Assembly (NCBI GenBank): GCA_030374765.1
Contig: JARGXX010000016.1
Location: 124,001 to 188,000 of the forward strand
Length of the DNA stretch: 64,000 bases
Direction of reading: 5' to 3'
Source of the DNA: Agarophyton chilense
Taxonomy: Eukaryota > Rhodophyta > Florideophyceae > Gracilariales > Gracilariaceae
The stretch's first letter is position 1, and every line of letters starts with the position of its first letter. Under the pieces are notes generated by a model. It worked only from the letters and a program-made list of their open reading frames with translations. It was not told the origin of the DNA and made no database searches. Shown here one piece after another: positions 33,144-45,480 of the stretch. A program made the position numbers and the translations under genes.

Positions 33144-35512
33144 TCAGTGTCCAGCCTTCAGAAATCTCTTGCACACCGCTTTGCCCTTGTGGGGGGTCGG
33201 AAGAGTTACAGGGATAGAAGATGCAGTGGAAGGAATGGGGGCCGAGGAAGGAGGTTGAAAGCCCACATCAAACATTTTTCCCAGCTTCTTCTTCAGATGC
33301 TTGAGCCTCTTCGATATCCTTCCCTCCCACACTGCAGGAGTGGCCGCCCTTTCCAGTCGCGCGGGATGTCTGGTGACATATTCGCGGACGGTAATCGTAA
33401 AGTTTCTTATCTCCAGTTGCCTGTTGAACACATTCGGAAGCCCTATGTTCTTCATATTCGCCACATGTTCACACATCTCACAGGCTTGCTTGAAATATCT
33501 AAGGATATGCAACTTCATGTCCTTAAACCTGCCCATTGGAGTCTCTCTCGATGCCCGTCGCACGTCATAGGGCTCCTGCAGGGTTCCCAGCGCTAACTCC
33601 ATAGTGTCCCCTCTCCGTTTGAAGGACGTGTCATTCGAAAAGTGTGAAATACTTAGCTCAGGGTATTTCAAACCCATTTCGTTCATCCTTGTTATAAAGT
33701 CCTTGTCTAGGTACATTTGCAAACCAAAATCCCCAAAGGGCAATATATTCTTTGCGTCCGTTGACCTTATATTCTTGCGCTTCAACAATGCGCCACGAAG
33801 CATTGCGCGCGTCACTTTCTCCAAGTCCACATTCTGAAGAGTTCGTGTAAACGATCGAATAGAATGGAGTTTGTATCAAAAAGAAATCACTCATGCCGCA
33901 GCAACAGTACCGTTGAGCGCACTTGTAATGGGTATCACATCAGCCATGGCCATTGGCTGCCAATCTTTCCTTCTCCAGAACGATACACTTAGCTGGCGTA
34001 GGATATCTCATACTTTGGAAATCCCCTCCATGCGCTCAAGGTACAAAATCAAGCGATGTAAGCCGTCCACCAAACTACACTACACTACGATTTGATTCCC
34101 CTTGAACTATTTGTCCCCTACTTTCTTAGGACCCAGAATCGTGACACTCACATTTGCAACAGACCCCAAGCTTCCGTAGAGCTCAATTTGCTGCTTTATT
34201 TCCTTTTTGTGGACTTGGTTCACCTCTCGCACACCGCTATCCGGAATCTTGATAAGGCGAATTTCCACTACATATGGTTCGTATGTGTAGTCGTTCATGT
34301 TGAAATCCGAATCCAGTACACTCTCGTGGATAACATCAGAAGGTGGCTCATCTCCGTTATCGAACAAGTCAACCTCTGCCTCAGTAGCCAATACCCTCGA
34401 TCCCACGAACTTCCTCTCACCATCATCACGGCCCTATACTTACTCAACAGGCAGCTGTGCGTACTTCACTTCCATCGGGGCGCTTCTTACCCCCTCCACA
34501 ATAGCGTCTGTCACTGCAGCCTGATATACTGCTTTTCTCTGACCTCCGTTGCCACCAGTGCTCGCAGCCATTGCCAAAGCCTTCAGTTTTGGCGAAACGG
34601 CAGTCTCCGGGGTGTTTGCTTGTAGAGTTCTTAGTCCACTGCCCCTAGAAAGATTCAAAGGCGACTTTCTAGGAGTCGCGCTGCGTTTTTTGCTCGCACC
34701 TTTCAATGTCACGACCTTGCCCTGCCCGCTGGTGATAATCGTCTTGAAGCTGAGACGCGAAGTTGCGCGGTGTACCTAATCGCCCTCGTCCTCGCTCAAG
34801 CTAGGAAGCTCAGAGATCGTCCTAGCCTCCGCCGAGCTGTTCACCATCATCGTCGTAGCAGAGGTCTTCTTGGCTGGAGGTGCGGACGGAGCGGAGGACG
34901 GCTTCGGTGGAAGACTCGCTGCTTTTCAACCAAAACGTTTCATCATGTTCACGTCCCGGAAATAGAAATAGTTTCTTTCCATATCTTCCAGACTGTTGAT
35001 TACGGTATCTGTGGTTTGGAATGGATAAGGTTAATCCATTTATTTCTCATTCTGAATCAACACCTTCCATAAAACCACCAGTTCTCCTTCGCCTTCCCGA
35101 CCAGTTTGTGACAATGCAACTCTCTCACCAAATCTCCCGGAAGCCCCCCCCGTCGCATCAACAGCCATCCTCACAAATGCCTTCTTGTGAACCATCTTCT
35201 CACCATTCGCCGTGGCCGCTAACAGAGTCACCCATACGTCGGTTTTGGCGTTCATGTTTGGGTTTCTACCTTCTTCGCCCGCATTGCACCGCTGCGCGTT
35301 GTAGGCATCGCTTCGTTACTGCTAGAATCCGTAACAGGCGGTTTGGGTTTCCGAGACCCTCGAATGAGCCTCTTGTTCTCTGCGTTTGCGTTTTTGCGCC
35401 GCATCACGTGAACCTTCGTACCCAACTGGCGGTCATTACGTCCACACGCTCTCTCTTCAAGCCAACAACGCGTCCACGTCAGGTGGACTTGATCCCACAA
35501 TCGCCACTCCAA
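33144..35512 (-). pseudogene. Unknown transposon-associated gene, decayed copy A
   Basis: Minus-strand pieces that run on from each other: 35.51-35.25 kb (HVMRRKNANAENKRLIRG ... MRAKKVETQTW), 35.25-35.04 kb (VDATGGASG, WKVLIQNEK), a Pro/Lys/Ser-rich part near 34.9 kb, 34.71-34.44 kb (KSPLNLSRGSGLRTLQANTP ... PKLKALAMAASTGGNG), 34.41-34.11 kb (EAEVDLFDNGDE, YTYEPYVVEIRLIKIPDSG) and a 228-codon open piece at 33.83-33.14 kb (KNILPFGDFGLQMYLDKDF ... MKLHILRYFKQACEMCEHVA). The second-last and preceding pieces are in one frame separated by two stop codons. No domain is recognised. Its first part is duplicated in inverted orientation at 36.17-36.74 kb, so it belongs to a repeated element. Confidence 0.5.
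34850..35411 (-). repeat. Inverted repeat, left arm
   Basis: The reverse complement of 36172-36742 with scattered differences; nearly identical landmarks include GAAAAGCGGC/GCTGCTTTTC and CGGAGGACGG near the outer end and CATCACGTGAA at the inner end. The arm encodes the N-terminal part of the unknown transposon-associated protein. Confidence 0.75.
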
Positions 35513-35649
35513 GAATATAGGTATCCCTAAGAACGTTTAGATCGGCCCAACTTCCCCACAACTCACAGTCGAACAGTCTCCGTGGGGTGACTATTTTACT
35601 CCCGAACTAACTGGAAATTACATCCCAAACGATCCACAAAGGTATTGCT

Positions 35650-36150
35650 CACGCAGTAGCCCTCCCTTTCTTTGCACTTGGCGTGGAGTCATCTTGTGAT
35701 GATACTGCAGCGGCGGTTGTCCGATCTGATGGCATTGTACTGGGCGAATGCCGCGTGTCACAGGATACCTTGACGGAGGCGTGGGGAGGTGTCGTCCCTC
35801 ACGTTGCGCAAGATGCACATGCTGCCGTCATTGATGAAGTGATTAGTCACGGACTTCACTACGCAAAGCTATGCTAAGCAGATTTAGACGCCGTCGCAGA
35901 AACTATGGGACCCAGATCGGAGGTCTGTCTCCGCGTTGGGTACCGAGCAGCTCACCAAATAGCGCAGCAACATAATAAAAGACTTTTTTGCGGTCAATCA
36001 TCTTGAGGCGCATGTTCTTATTGGACGGCTCGAGTCACGACCGTCGGCCAGAGGTCAAACAATCTCGTGAGCTCTATCGAACGACTACAAAACCAACAAG
36101 TGTTCATTTATGTTGTCAGCGCGCCCTGATTTTCGTGACCGTCTGCGAGA
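35650..36150 (+). pseudogene. TsaD/Qri7 (Kae1-family) gene fragment
   Basis: The plus strand reads ALGVESSCDDTAAAVVRSDG, the N-terminal signature of the tRNA N6-threonylcarbamoyladenosine synthase family (GIESSCDDTAAAVV), then EAWGGVVPHVAQDAH (AxxGGVVPxxAxxxH) and ISHGLHYAKLC. After a stop the match goes on in other frames: DLDAVAETMGP, VCLRVGYRAAHQIAQQHNK, and AVNHLEAHVLIGRLES with the HxEAH metal-binding motif. A normal enzyme is about 330-400 residues and makes t6A37 in tRNA; the mitochondrial paralogue is Qri7/OSGEPL1. Here only about the first 140 residues survive, with a stop and at least one frameshift. The fragment occupies the spacer between two inverted copies of a transposon-associated gene, as if captured or trapped. 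Confidence 0.8.
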
Positions 36151-36171
36151 GGTTCCGCGGCGCTTATCGAA

Positions 36172-36742
36172 TGTTTCACGTGATGCGGCGCAAAAACGCA
36201 AATGCAGAGAAAAAGAGGCTCATTTAGTCGTCTCGGAAACCCAAGCGCCCTGTTACGGCTTCTAGCAAGAACAACACGATGACTACTACGCGCAGCGATG
36301 CAAGGCGGGCGAAGAAGGTAGAAACCCCAACATGGAATCCGAAACCGCACAAACAGGTGACTCTTTTTGTTTCCACTTCGAATGGTGAGAAGAAATTAGT
36401 TGGGAAGGCATTTTTGAGGGGTGCGGTTGATGCCACGGTGGGGCTCGCGGGGGATTTGGTGAGAGGGTTGCATTGTTACAAACTGGTCGCGAAGGCAAAG
36501 GAGGAACTCGTGGTGGTCTGGAAGGTGTTGATTCAAGATGAGAAAGAAATGGTTTACCCCTATCCATTCAAACCCACAGATACTATAAACAAAAGTCTGG
36601 AAGATATGGAGAGCAACTCTTCTTATTGTGGGCTCGTGAACATGATGAAACGTTATGGTTGAAAAGCGGCCAGTCTTCCACTGAAACCGTCCTCCGCTCT
36701 GTCTGCACCTCTACCCAAGAAGCCCTCCGCTAAGAAGTTGAA
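36172..36742 (+). repeat. Inverted repeat, right arm
   Basis: Inverted copy of 34850-35411. It opens with CACGTGATGCGGCGCAAAAACG and carries the better-preserved reading frame of the pair (36279-36662). Confidence 0.75.
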
Positions 36743-38975
36743 TAGAAAGGAGCAAGAAGGGCGTTCGTCGTCTGCGACGGAAGGTACGGTGAGCCAGGTG
36801 GTGAGGAGGAACGAAAGAAAGTCGGGAGGTCCACAAACTTGTAATCGGGCCGTTCACGACGTTCGAACCTTAGCTAGTGAGGAAGAGGATGGAACCGAGA
36901 GAGAAGCGAAGAGGCGACGGTTTAGTGGTTTCAATGGTGGTAACTTCCATGGAAAAGGGGACGGCAATGAGGCAAACAGGGATGGTTCAGGAATGAGTGA
37001 GGAACGCGAAAGCACTGCTGTCTCAAAGAAACACATCTTGGATTAAGCAAATGACGAGATACTTCCAAGTGGCGGTGAGAGTGTAAAACGGAAGAAGGGC
37101 CAAGTTCGTTTTCCAAGGGCCGTACCGAGCATGAGCGAAGAGGAACGTGTAGGGGCGAAGTCTAAGGTAAAAGAAGTCCTTGTTGGAAGAGTGCAGATTC
37201 GCTGAGTCCCGGCATGCAGATCCATGCAACGGTCTTCTTATCGGCAGAATCCGGATCATGCAGTGAGGAGTGTCTAACACGGGGACGCTGAGGGTTCAAA
37301 CGACCGAGTGGGCGCGGGGAGACCTCCGGGAAAGAAAAGTGTGACGGAGGGGGGAGGAAGGGAGGGGAGATTGAATAAGGAGAGGGACTTTGGGAAAGTG
37401 GTGGGGATGAGGAGAAAGAGGATGAAGATGCAATTTGCCCGGGAAAGAAAGGCGAACACAAGGGGATGGAGTATGAAGAAACGAAGTTTATTGGGCAGAA
37501 TCAGCTGTTGGTCAAGATTTGAGACATGAAGAGGGAGCTGAGAAGAGTAAGGGGTGAAAACAAAATTATGCAATTTAGCTTGACACTCGCACACAGGGAG
37601 ATGAAGTGGCCGGAGGGCGAAGTTATGAAAAAGGACGTGCTGCTGACGTCATTGCAAGAGAGTATTGGCGGTGGACGAGAAAAACTGGGTGGCGAAGAAG
37701 CGAAGCAGGGTCGGAAACCGTATGGATTTGAAGTGGACATGCGATTTATTGGACTAGCCTCGAGAGTGTACGAGAACATATTGCGTTATGCGAAGAAGGA
37801 GACGAGTGAGTTGTGCATCGCAAGGAGGGAACAGGAGCGAAACTGGTCGAACCGGTGAGAAGAAGTGAGGGCGGAAAGGAATCAGAATATTCTGAATATA
37901 AATGAAAAGGAGATGGTGCATTTGGATTCTATGGAGCTGGATATAGGAAGAAAGTCGTTGGAATCGAAGGCCTATTCTCCGTCTTTTCAAAGAGAAGGTG
38001 ATGAGATGTTGTTGCATGTGGTGCAGATGGAGTTGGAGAATCCAATATGGAGAAAGTTTTCGGAGATGGGCATGAAAACGCAGTGTTGAGAGGAGTTGAG
38101 AAGTGATACATGTTTGAGGAGGAGGATGAAACAGGCTTTCAGTGATGCTGGGGGGGATGTGGAAAAGAAATGAGAGGGATAGATCTTTTTTGGGTCTGGG
38201 GTATACTCTACTTGCTAGGAAACTGTCTAACGAGAATGACAAAAAACCGAATGTGTTTTATGAAGAGCAGAAGATGGAGGCTCGGGAGAAGTTGTTGCCG
38301 AAAGACCCGAATGGGAAGCCCGTCATATCCGCGTGGAGGTTGGAAAAACTGGAGAACATATGTTTTTCACGGTACGATGTGACCTCGACAATGTATGGGG
38401 ATGAATCTGATGACTTATACTTCGAGAACAGATTGAGTGTGAAGGTGTTGAGAGAGTTTATGGGATACGATGTAGAGCAACCTCAGAGGGAAGGGGAGAC
38501 ACAGTATGTGGATGGAAGAGTGATGTATCTGGCCCGATTAGATGCGTGGATTGCATGTGTGGTAAATGCGTTGGATGAGGAGGTGGGTAGATGAGGGAAG
38601 TGGCAGATTCTGTTTTCGAAACTACACGCGAAGCACCTGCCTGTTGCTGTGGAGGATATCTTACAGACAGCGAGAAGGAAGGTGAAAAAGAAATATGGGG
38701 AGGAGCTTTTGAACCATGGTGTGAAGGATGACGACCCGACTGAAGTGCTGGGAAATGAGGAACGTGAAGAGACCGTGGCGTGTTGGATGCCGTCGAACCA
38801 AATTGTCTATCTCGGTGTTCGGTACGAGTTGTTTTTGGAGGAGATGACGACTTTTCCCAGGTATGTATTTGATTACTACGTCGGACGTTGTTTGCCTGAA
38901 GAACGCGAGTTTAAGGAGTTGCTAGCGGGTGAGCAAGAAGAAGAAGGGGAGGAGAAGGAGGTGGAGGGAGTTTAA
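36175..38975 (+). pseudogene. Unknown transposon-associated gene, decayed copy B
   Basis: A head-to-head partner of copy A. Plus-strand pieces: 36.18 kb (HVMRRKNANAEKKRLI), 36279-36662 (ANGEK-like SNGEKKLVGKAFLRG, AVDATVGLAGDLVRGLHCYK, EELVVVWKVLIQDEK), after one stop a Pro/Lys-rich part (AASLPLKPSSALSAPLPKK, matching AASLPPKPSSAPSAPPAKK of copy A), then 36738-37046, 37526-38089 (LQESIGGGREKLGG, VDMRFIGLASRVYENILRYA), 38142-38594 (LLPKDPNGKPVISAWRLEKL, DLYFENRLSVKVLREFMG) and 38649-38975 ending in a Glu-rich tail. The coding strand is purine-rich. Pieces in one frame are separated by single stops, suggesting a once-continuous protein of roughly 850-900 residues. No domain is recognised; a charged, partly coiled-coil protein is likely. 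Confidence 0.5.
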
Positions 38976-39467
38976 GTGGGAGAATAACAAGATGTTCTTG
39001 ATGGGTGATAAAATTATTATCAGAAGATGGTTTTCATTTGCTTCAAGTTGATTCTGTTGTGGAGAAACAAGCTCTCGCTCGTAGGTCGCAGTAGAATCTG
39101 TTGATATAAAAGCGATGTTGATGCCAGCCAGGTGAGGGGCGGGAAGAAAGGGCGTGCTGGGTATCTCTGGCGAACCAGATGGGCGGAACTGAGAATCGCG
39201 GAGAAGGGAACGAGACCGAACCAAGGTCCGACTTAGCAGCCATAGCGTTGGATTCTGTTTCCAGCGGAGAGGATGATGTGGTCTTGTTCATCATCTGCTG
39301 CCCAACGGAGGGTGATGAACTTAAGGGTTTCATCCACGTGATAGAGGGGAGTCGTGCGTTCGAAGAAGCAGACGAAAGCGTATTGGAGTTCGTTAGGATC
39401 TTCATCTTTTTTGGGAAAGGGAAGAAGGGCGAACAGCTTTCAGACCCAAATAGTGGGAAAGTTTCAG

Positions 39468-42224
39468 TTAGGTGGTAGAGTACCGGAAACTAGAGTGTGG
39501 GAGAACTTTGGAAGTTTGGAGGGACCGAAGGCGGAGGTGACAAATATGCGCTATATGGCGGGTACTGGTGGTTCCCTGAAACAAATGGAGTTGAATATTT
39601 TTGGTGGACTTCTTGCAAGTCCGGGGTAACCCGCTTTGGATGATGGCTGAGTTCACGAGGGAGAAGGTAAGAGAGGAGAGAGACAGGGAAGCGGAAGAGA
39701 GTCCGAAAGCATTGAGGCCCAGGACGTGAAAGGTTGAAATGGCTTCACGGGAGATTTTGGTGATGAAAGCGAGGGTGGAAGAGGTGATGTTTGAGAGAGA
39801 GGCATTGGAGCAGGGTTGGCTCGCACGGAGGGACCTCTTTGCGGTGGTGATGTCACAGAAGAGGACGGCGGTATCGTCGCGGACCATGGAAAGCCGTCGA
39901 ACACGACGGAAGGAGGATTTTAAGAAGGAGGAAATGTGCTGGGGAGTGGGGGTCGAGTTTCGGAAGCCTTCTAGGAGTTGGATTGCGTCGCCTGTTTTTC
40001 TGTGAGCGGTTGAAGTTTTTGGGATGTGCTTCGATAGTGGTTTTTGAAGAAAAGGTGTGCGTGTTCGTAGATGCCGGCGTCAGTCAATTGAAGATCTCCG
40101 TATAGTTGAATGTCAGTAATGATATGGTCCAGAAATTGGAAATTGAGTATTCCGAAGTGAGAAGCTTGAAATGGGGCGAGGACGGAAACGCAGAGAGACT
40201 TGAAGTTGTTGATGGGTTTTGGAGGGCGCAAAGTCGTTGGTCTCTCCATCCTGAGGTGGTTTTGTGGGGGATTGCGGTGGGGAAGAGGTCTGCGTATGCC
40301 GTGAAGATGAAGTGATGGGAGCTTTATCAACTTCACCGCAGCAACGGTCGAAGACGGCACCTATGAAGAGGAAGACCATGTCGACAGCGCGGTAGTCTTT
40401 TGCCTCAAGCATGTCTTTGATGCTGTCCGTTATGAAGAACCCGTTTAGGGATCTACCCTTGTCTCGTGTGGAGAAGTCGATGTCCTGCCCAGGTGAGGAG
40501 AAGTTGACTTCGATATCTGCGAGGATGTTGTTTGCGAGGCTGATAGGGGAGCTTCGGATGGATTTGAAGGATTTCGAGGAGGCGTTGGAGGACGCGACTG
40601 TTGTGAAAAGGCTTTCGGACTTTAAGCGTTCGATGAGTGCCAGTTTGACATGTTTGGAGATACCGAGATGGAAGTTGTGAAGGGGTTCGAAGGAAGAGAT
40701 AGAGTAAGTGGTGAGGAGTCGGGATATGTTAAGAAGGGGGTATGTTTCGAAGAAGAAGTGGTACGCAAAGAGGGAGTTTGTGCTGAGGAGAAATGCTGCC
40801 TGGTCTCTGAGAGTTCTTGATACGCGCGGTCGGCGAAGGTGTTCGGCGTCGTTGGCATCCTTGAGAAGAGCATCGTGTGTGGATCAGATGGGACGAGTGT
40901 GGGAAACAGTTCGAGGAGATAGGGAAGTGAGGTGGAGGTTGTGGTCGGAGTGAGGGGCTAGGCATCGGTGGCAGGGCTTGGATGGTTTTGTGCCGCGCAG
41001 GATGGCGAGGATGTCTTTTGGATCGGAAATATAGGCAGCATAGTTTGCGATGACTGGGTGGCACGGTCGGAAAACCTGGTCCTCATCACGGAAACGAAAC
41101 CCCTTGAGGTCGATTGCAGCGAGGGGTTCGAGGATGGTTTGTAGAAATTCTTGGATGAGTTCCATTCGGGTGGTGTGGCTGATGGCTGAAGAAAAAGGGT
41201 GGCCTTCGATGGAGTCCTCGTCTTTTGGGGAGGAAGGGGCATCGAAAGAGGTGGGAGAGTAGCCGAGGAGGGTGTTGTTTCGGGAGATGCAATGGCGGTG
41301 GAAGGAGTCTGAAACGTATAGGAGGGTAATGTGAAGGGGGTAGGAGGTGATAGAGGAGCTTTTGAGGGAGGCGAGCGACTTGTCTGAGTAGAGTCGGATG
41401 AAGCCGATGAAAGATTCCATGGAAGTGATGTCGGCGTTGTGCCAAAGAACATCTGGGTCTTGAGAGTAAAGGATGTGGTGTTTGAGGTCCAGGTAAGCAC
41501 ATGTGCCGAGTTTTGAAGCCATGGGATGAGCTTGAGCAGGAAAACTATCTGAAGAACACTGTCTGAAGGGGTGGAAGAAGGTGTTAGCGTAGGTGGAGTA
41601 GCGGAGTTGCCAGAGAAGAACATCGAAGAGGTTTTTTAGGTAGAGAGCTACAGCGATGTTTGAAGGATTTTGGCAAACGGTTGTGGATTCGAAGCCGATG
41701 GAGCCGACAGTGTTCTCGAATAGTTTGAAATGAGATTGAAGGCAGTGGGAGACGGAGGTTAGATGTTGGATGAGTGTTTGGAAGTAGTCGGGGTCCTTGA
41801 GAACGGTGACGAGTTCGTCGGATTTGCGTTTGCCGAGCCTGGTGACGATAAATGAAATGGAGGAGACGATGAGATGGAGCTTCACGGGTGGACGAGGGCT
41901 GGGAAAAGGGCAGCAAAGAGAAGCCTGGAGAATACAGGCGGCGTCTGCGGAGCGTATGGCCAGAGCGAGCTGGCTGGAATGGTAGTTGTCCTCTTCTACC
42001 AGCCTCACGTTGTTGGAAAGGCGGTTTGAGATGCGGACGGTGAGGGTGTCTGCGGTCTGAACGCATGGGCGCTTCATGGGCGGTGGGAATTGAGTACCAT
42101 CCTTAGGGATTGTGGCGAGGAAGGGGTTGCGGGTGGTGCAGTAGGGACACCGGCGCTGGTGTTGGACAAGAGAGGAGTGGCCTTTTGTCTGGAAGGTGCA
42201 CCTTGGGAAGCGACAAGGCTGCAT
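39468..42224 (-). pseudogene. Plavaka/Tnp2-like transposase with N-terminal C2H2 finger, decayed
   Basis: The first part is still open for about 447 codons from the ATG at 42224 to 40884. It starts with a C2H2 zinc finger (CRFPRCTFQTKGHSSLVQHQ) and an FPPPMKRP motif, has a large helical region, and near 41.0 kb reads RPCHPVIANYAAYISDPKDI then PCHRCLAPHSD, like the HP-I---Y--D-PE...C--C block of Plavaka/Tnp2-type transposases. In other frames it continues with PLHNFHLGISKHVKLALIER (about 40.68-40.6 kb), matching the D-LH--HLG--KH block, then frames at 40.6-40.4 kb and 39.89-39.47 kb. Several frameshifts and stops make it non-functional. It converges on copy B of the unknown gene near 39.0 kb; the two may be the two genes of one transposon. 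Confidence 0.6.
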
Positions 42225-42371
42225 GGTGTTAAGGGTACCTGCGCGCGATCTAGGAATGTAAATCGGGAAGGTGAAAAAGATGTAAAACGAGGGGAGAGGG
42301 GGTGAATACATACAGGCTTGAGGTGAGGAAGATGCAGGACGAGGACGGTGGGAAGAGTATAAACTTATCAC

Positions 42372-45300
42372 GCGTACTCACCAAGGTGAAGTAAGGCACC
42401 AGAGACTCGCCAGAGACGCCCACAAGTCATGCGGCACGACAGAAACGGCACATACGTGGCTTGGAAAGTAGGTTAGAATGAAAATATTCAAAATTGTATT
42501 TTTTTGAGCCGCCGCGTGTACTTTTGTTGATTGTGAGTAAAGTTGTGGTGGCTTCCTAGTGACAAGCTGAAGGGTAGTGGAATCTTGGGATCCTGTGGTA
42601 TGATGTCGTCAGGACCTTGTGGACCTTCAGCCTTCCCGAGGTGCCTAAGAAGCTGTATTGAGTACGTTTCCGCGTGCGTTTCACAAATGTTGATTTGGCT
42701 TATGTTTATGTGCGAACGGGCGGAGCACAAGTGGAGGGTTACATGAATAGTTGCCGTGTGGGGGTTGACGGGTTGACCAGCTTGCAATTAGGATGTACGT
42801 GGTTTTTGTTGATCTGGGGCCTTGAAACTTTGTGCTCATGCACGAGCGGCCGGAGCGCGAGGAAAGCGATTGGTGATGCGGCGTGGGATAGAGGGCGAGC
42901 GGAAGAGTGGGTTGCGCAAGATTGGGCAAGATTGGACGAGAGATGAGATAAGTGGTCGCTATAGAGGTGAATGTCGTGCTGATGTGGTTTGGGTGTGTTT
43001 GCTGATGGAGATCTGACTTTTGTCTGTTTATTGATGCGAATACAGAAAGTGGGGGCAAGACAAGGAGCACATGTCTGGCAGAGGTAAGTTAGATTATATG
43101 GAATGTGCTTGTATGAAGCGAGGAATTGGGTTCTAACTTGTGTGATTTTATAACATCTATCTAGTGCTGTAGAAATTTATGAGTGAAGAAGATGAACGGT
43201 GAACTTGTGGTACTGCTTGGACGGTTCTCGAAGAATGAAGGGGTTTTCACGTCGTGCGAAGTGCGAGGCCAATTGAACCGCGCGGCGACGCGAAGTGAAG
43301 CGTAACGATCTGAGGGCGTGATGAGCAGCGGGTCACCACATATGGAATCGGAAGATCTCATTTAACGTGCAAGGGGGACCCGTTTCTGGTCTCCGTTGCA
43401 GGACTGCAGTATTATGCACTGGCCACTAGGGTCACTAGAGGGCATGAAAGAGAATGTGCAGGACATTTAAACAGTTCATAATAGCTACAATATCTGCGCG
43501 AAATGAATGATTATGAGCTAGATAGCATTCAGTATTACTTTCATTTTCGGCAGAATTAATGGTCCAGGACGAATGACCATCGAAAGATATCTCTCTTGTT
43601 CTCTTCCTTTCTTTCGAGTGTGTCGGTGTTAGTATGGACGTTTGCTAGTTTTCTACATACTCTCCAGAACTCACTTGGGCTAGTATTTTTGCGCTTGATA
43701 TTTTGGCATCAAAATTCTGCGTTTTTTTGAGTGCTAACCATAGACAATCTAGCACACCCAATCTAGAAATCTAGCACCCCATCCAAGCATTCCGAAAACA
43801 CTGACGATGGGGAGGCGAACCTGAAGTGCACCTCACCGTGGCCATGTGGCGAGGAGCTCCACCGTAGGTCGGGTAGCAGATGAGATAAATATCTTCGGCG
43901 AGCATGGACACCCCGGTCACTATTCTATATTTAAGCACCTACTAGACTACTTTTATCCCTTTTGGTTTCTACAGTCGACCATCAAGCCAAGTCTAGTGTC
44001 CTTACGGGTTTCGCAACCCGCGTGCGCTGTGCATCACCGTTTTCAAACGTGGTCTCAGTACGCCCGCCATTACTGTTGCACCCTTGAGTGGCTGGTTCTA
44101 AAACATATTACAGGTATCTTCAATCTCCTCCTCCTAGGTCGATCCTGTTACGCGCTCTTTAGAACCCATATGTCTCACACCTCTGCTTACGTGTTGTTTT
44201 ATACCACAAGATGCCTCTGAAATAGTAATTCGAGTTCACAAAATACTTTGCATTGCAATTTCATACGAATTGAGGAAGAATCTTCCCAAAATTGGACATG
44301 CAAAGACGAGCCAAGTGTCTCACAAAACGCAGTCGTTGCAGCAGTGATCTAGAATACTTTGAACGGTTTGATGAGCCAAGGCGATCTAGGAACGGAACTT
44401 TGATCCATGCTTGGGGACCCTACTCGAGCCTCCGCTTCTCAACGCTCCAAAAATATTTCTTCCGCCCGCAAAGCAATCCCTAGATGTACTGCTTGCCACA
44501 CAGTTGGAAACCCGTGGAGGTATCCTTCGGAATTCTCACGTATTATGCCTCAAAATTTTGCGGAAAGATCTGTGCCGTCCAAAAAGTGTCATATTCCGTC
44601 GAAAATGAAAGATAGGCACTCGTTGTTGCCATTGTCAACCATGAATGAGTTCCAATCTTTGTGAAGGTGGTTTTTTATGACTTAGGCATTTTCACCGCTG
44701 GTGAATTCATTGAGCCCTGCCCCTATTCCAAAGCTTTTTTTCCCGACAGACTTGTCATTCACGCAAGGTGTACACGTGTATATACAGCCCTGCTCGTTAG
44801 TTATATATTTTATTATCTGCATTGTTTTAAGGTAAGAAGTTTACTGTCATAGTCTACACTCTAAAAATGCTCGGTGCTCTCGCCGTGCTGCTCCATATAT
44901 TCCCCAGCCCGGTTTTCGTGACTCCAAGTCTTTTCTGCTTGCACGGGCTACGACTGTCTTCTGATTTCGTGCCGTGTTATCCACGATAGAGTTACCCGCC
45001 TCGCTTCTTCAAGAGAACTACCACCGCCGCTGGCGTCCGATTTTTGTTACTTACGTATTCTGGCCCCTGTATAGAGTTTCTCTATTTCGTTTACTTTGGT
45101 TTTTGTACCTTACGCCCTATTGCCCAACCGCATGCCCCCTTTTCCCCCTTCTCCCACACTCGTGGTTGGTTACCATTTTAATACCAATAACATTGGCCTG
45201 ATTCCTTTCACCTTACTCTCCCCGCTTTTCGTGCAGCTTTTGTCACGGGCTTACTCCCCGACTTCGTCGTTCATTCCCAGTGAGGCTCCGTTATTTTGCT

Positions 45301-45480
45301 ACCCCTCAGAAGGGAGGATACGGAACGTTTTGGCTTTTTTGTGTCTGGGCCATGCACACCATGAAACAATCATTGGTGCCACCAGTGGCAGTAGAGGCGA
45401 TTTGGGAGGCATTATTGAATGCTGCTCCTTTTTTCGGGAGTAGAATTTGGCTCTCTCAAGCCGGATCTTAACACTATGCT
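42372..45480. other. No gene recognised
   Basis: Short frames on both strands without family motifs. A piece near 45.29-45.47 kb on the plus strand (GGYGTFWLFCVWAMHTMKQS) may belong to the beginning of the copia relic that follows, but cannot be assigned. Confidence 0.35.

Noticed and set aside
34407..34436. 30-bp GTAAGT...AG 'intron' between two in-frame pieces of copy A
   Set aside because: The donor is canonical but 30 bp is too short for a spliceosomal intron, and other stops in the same gene point to decay.
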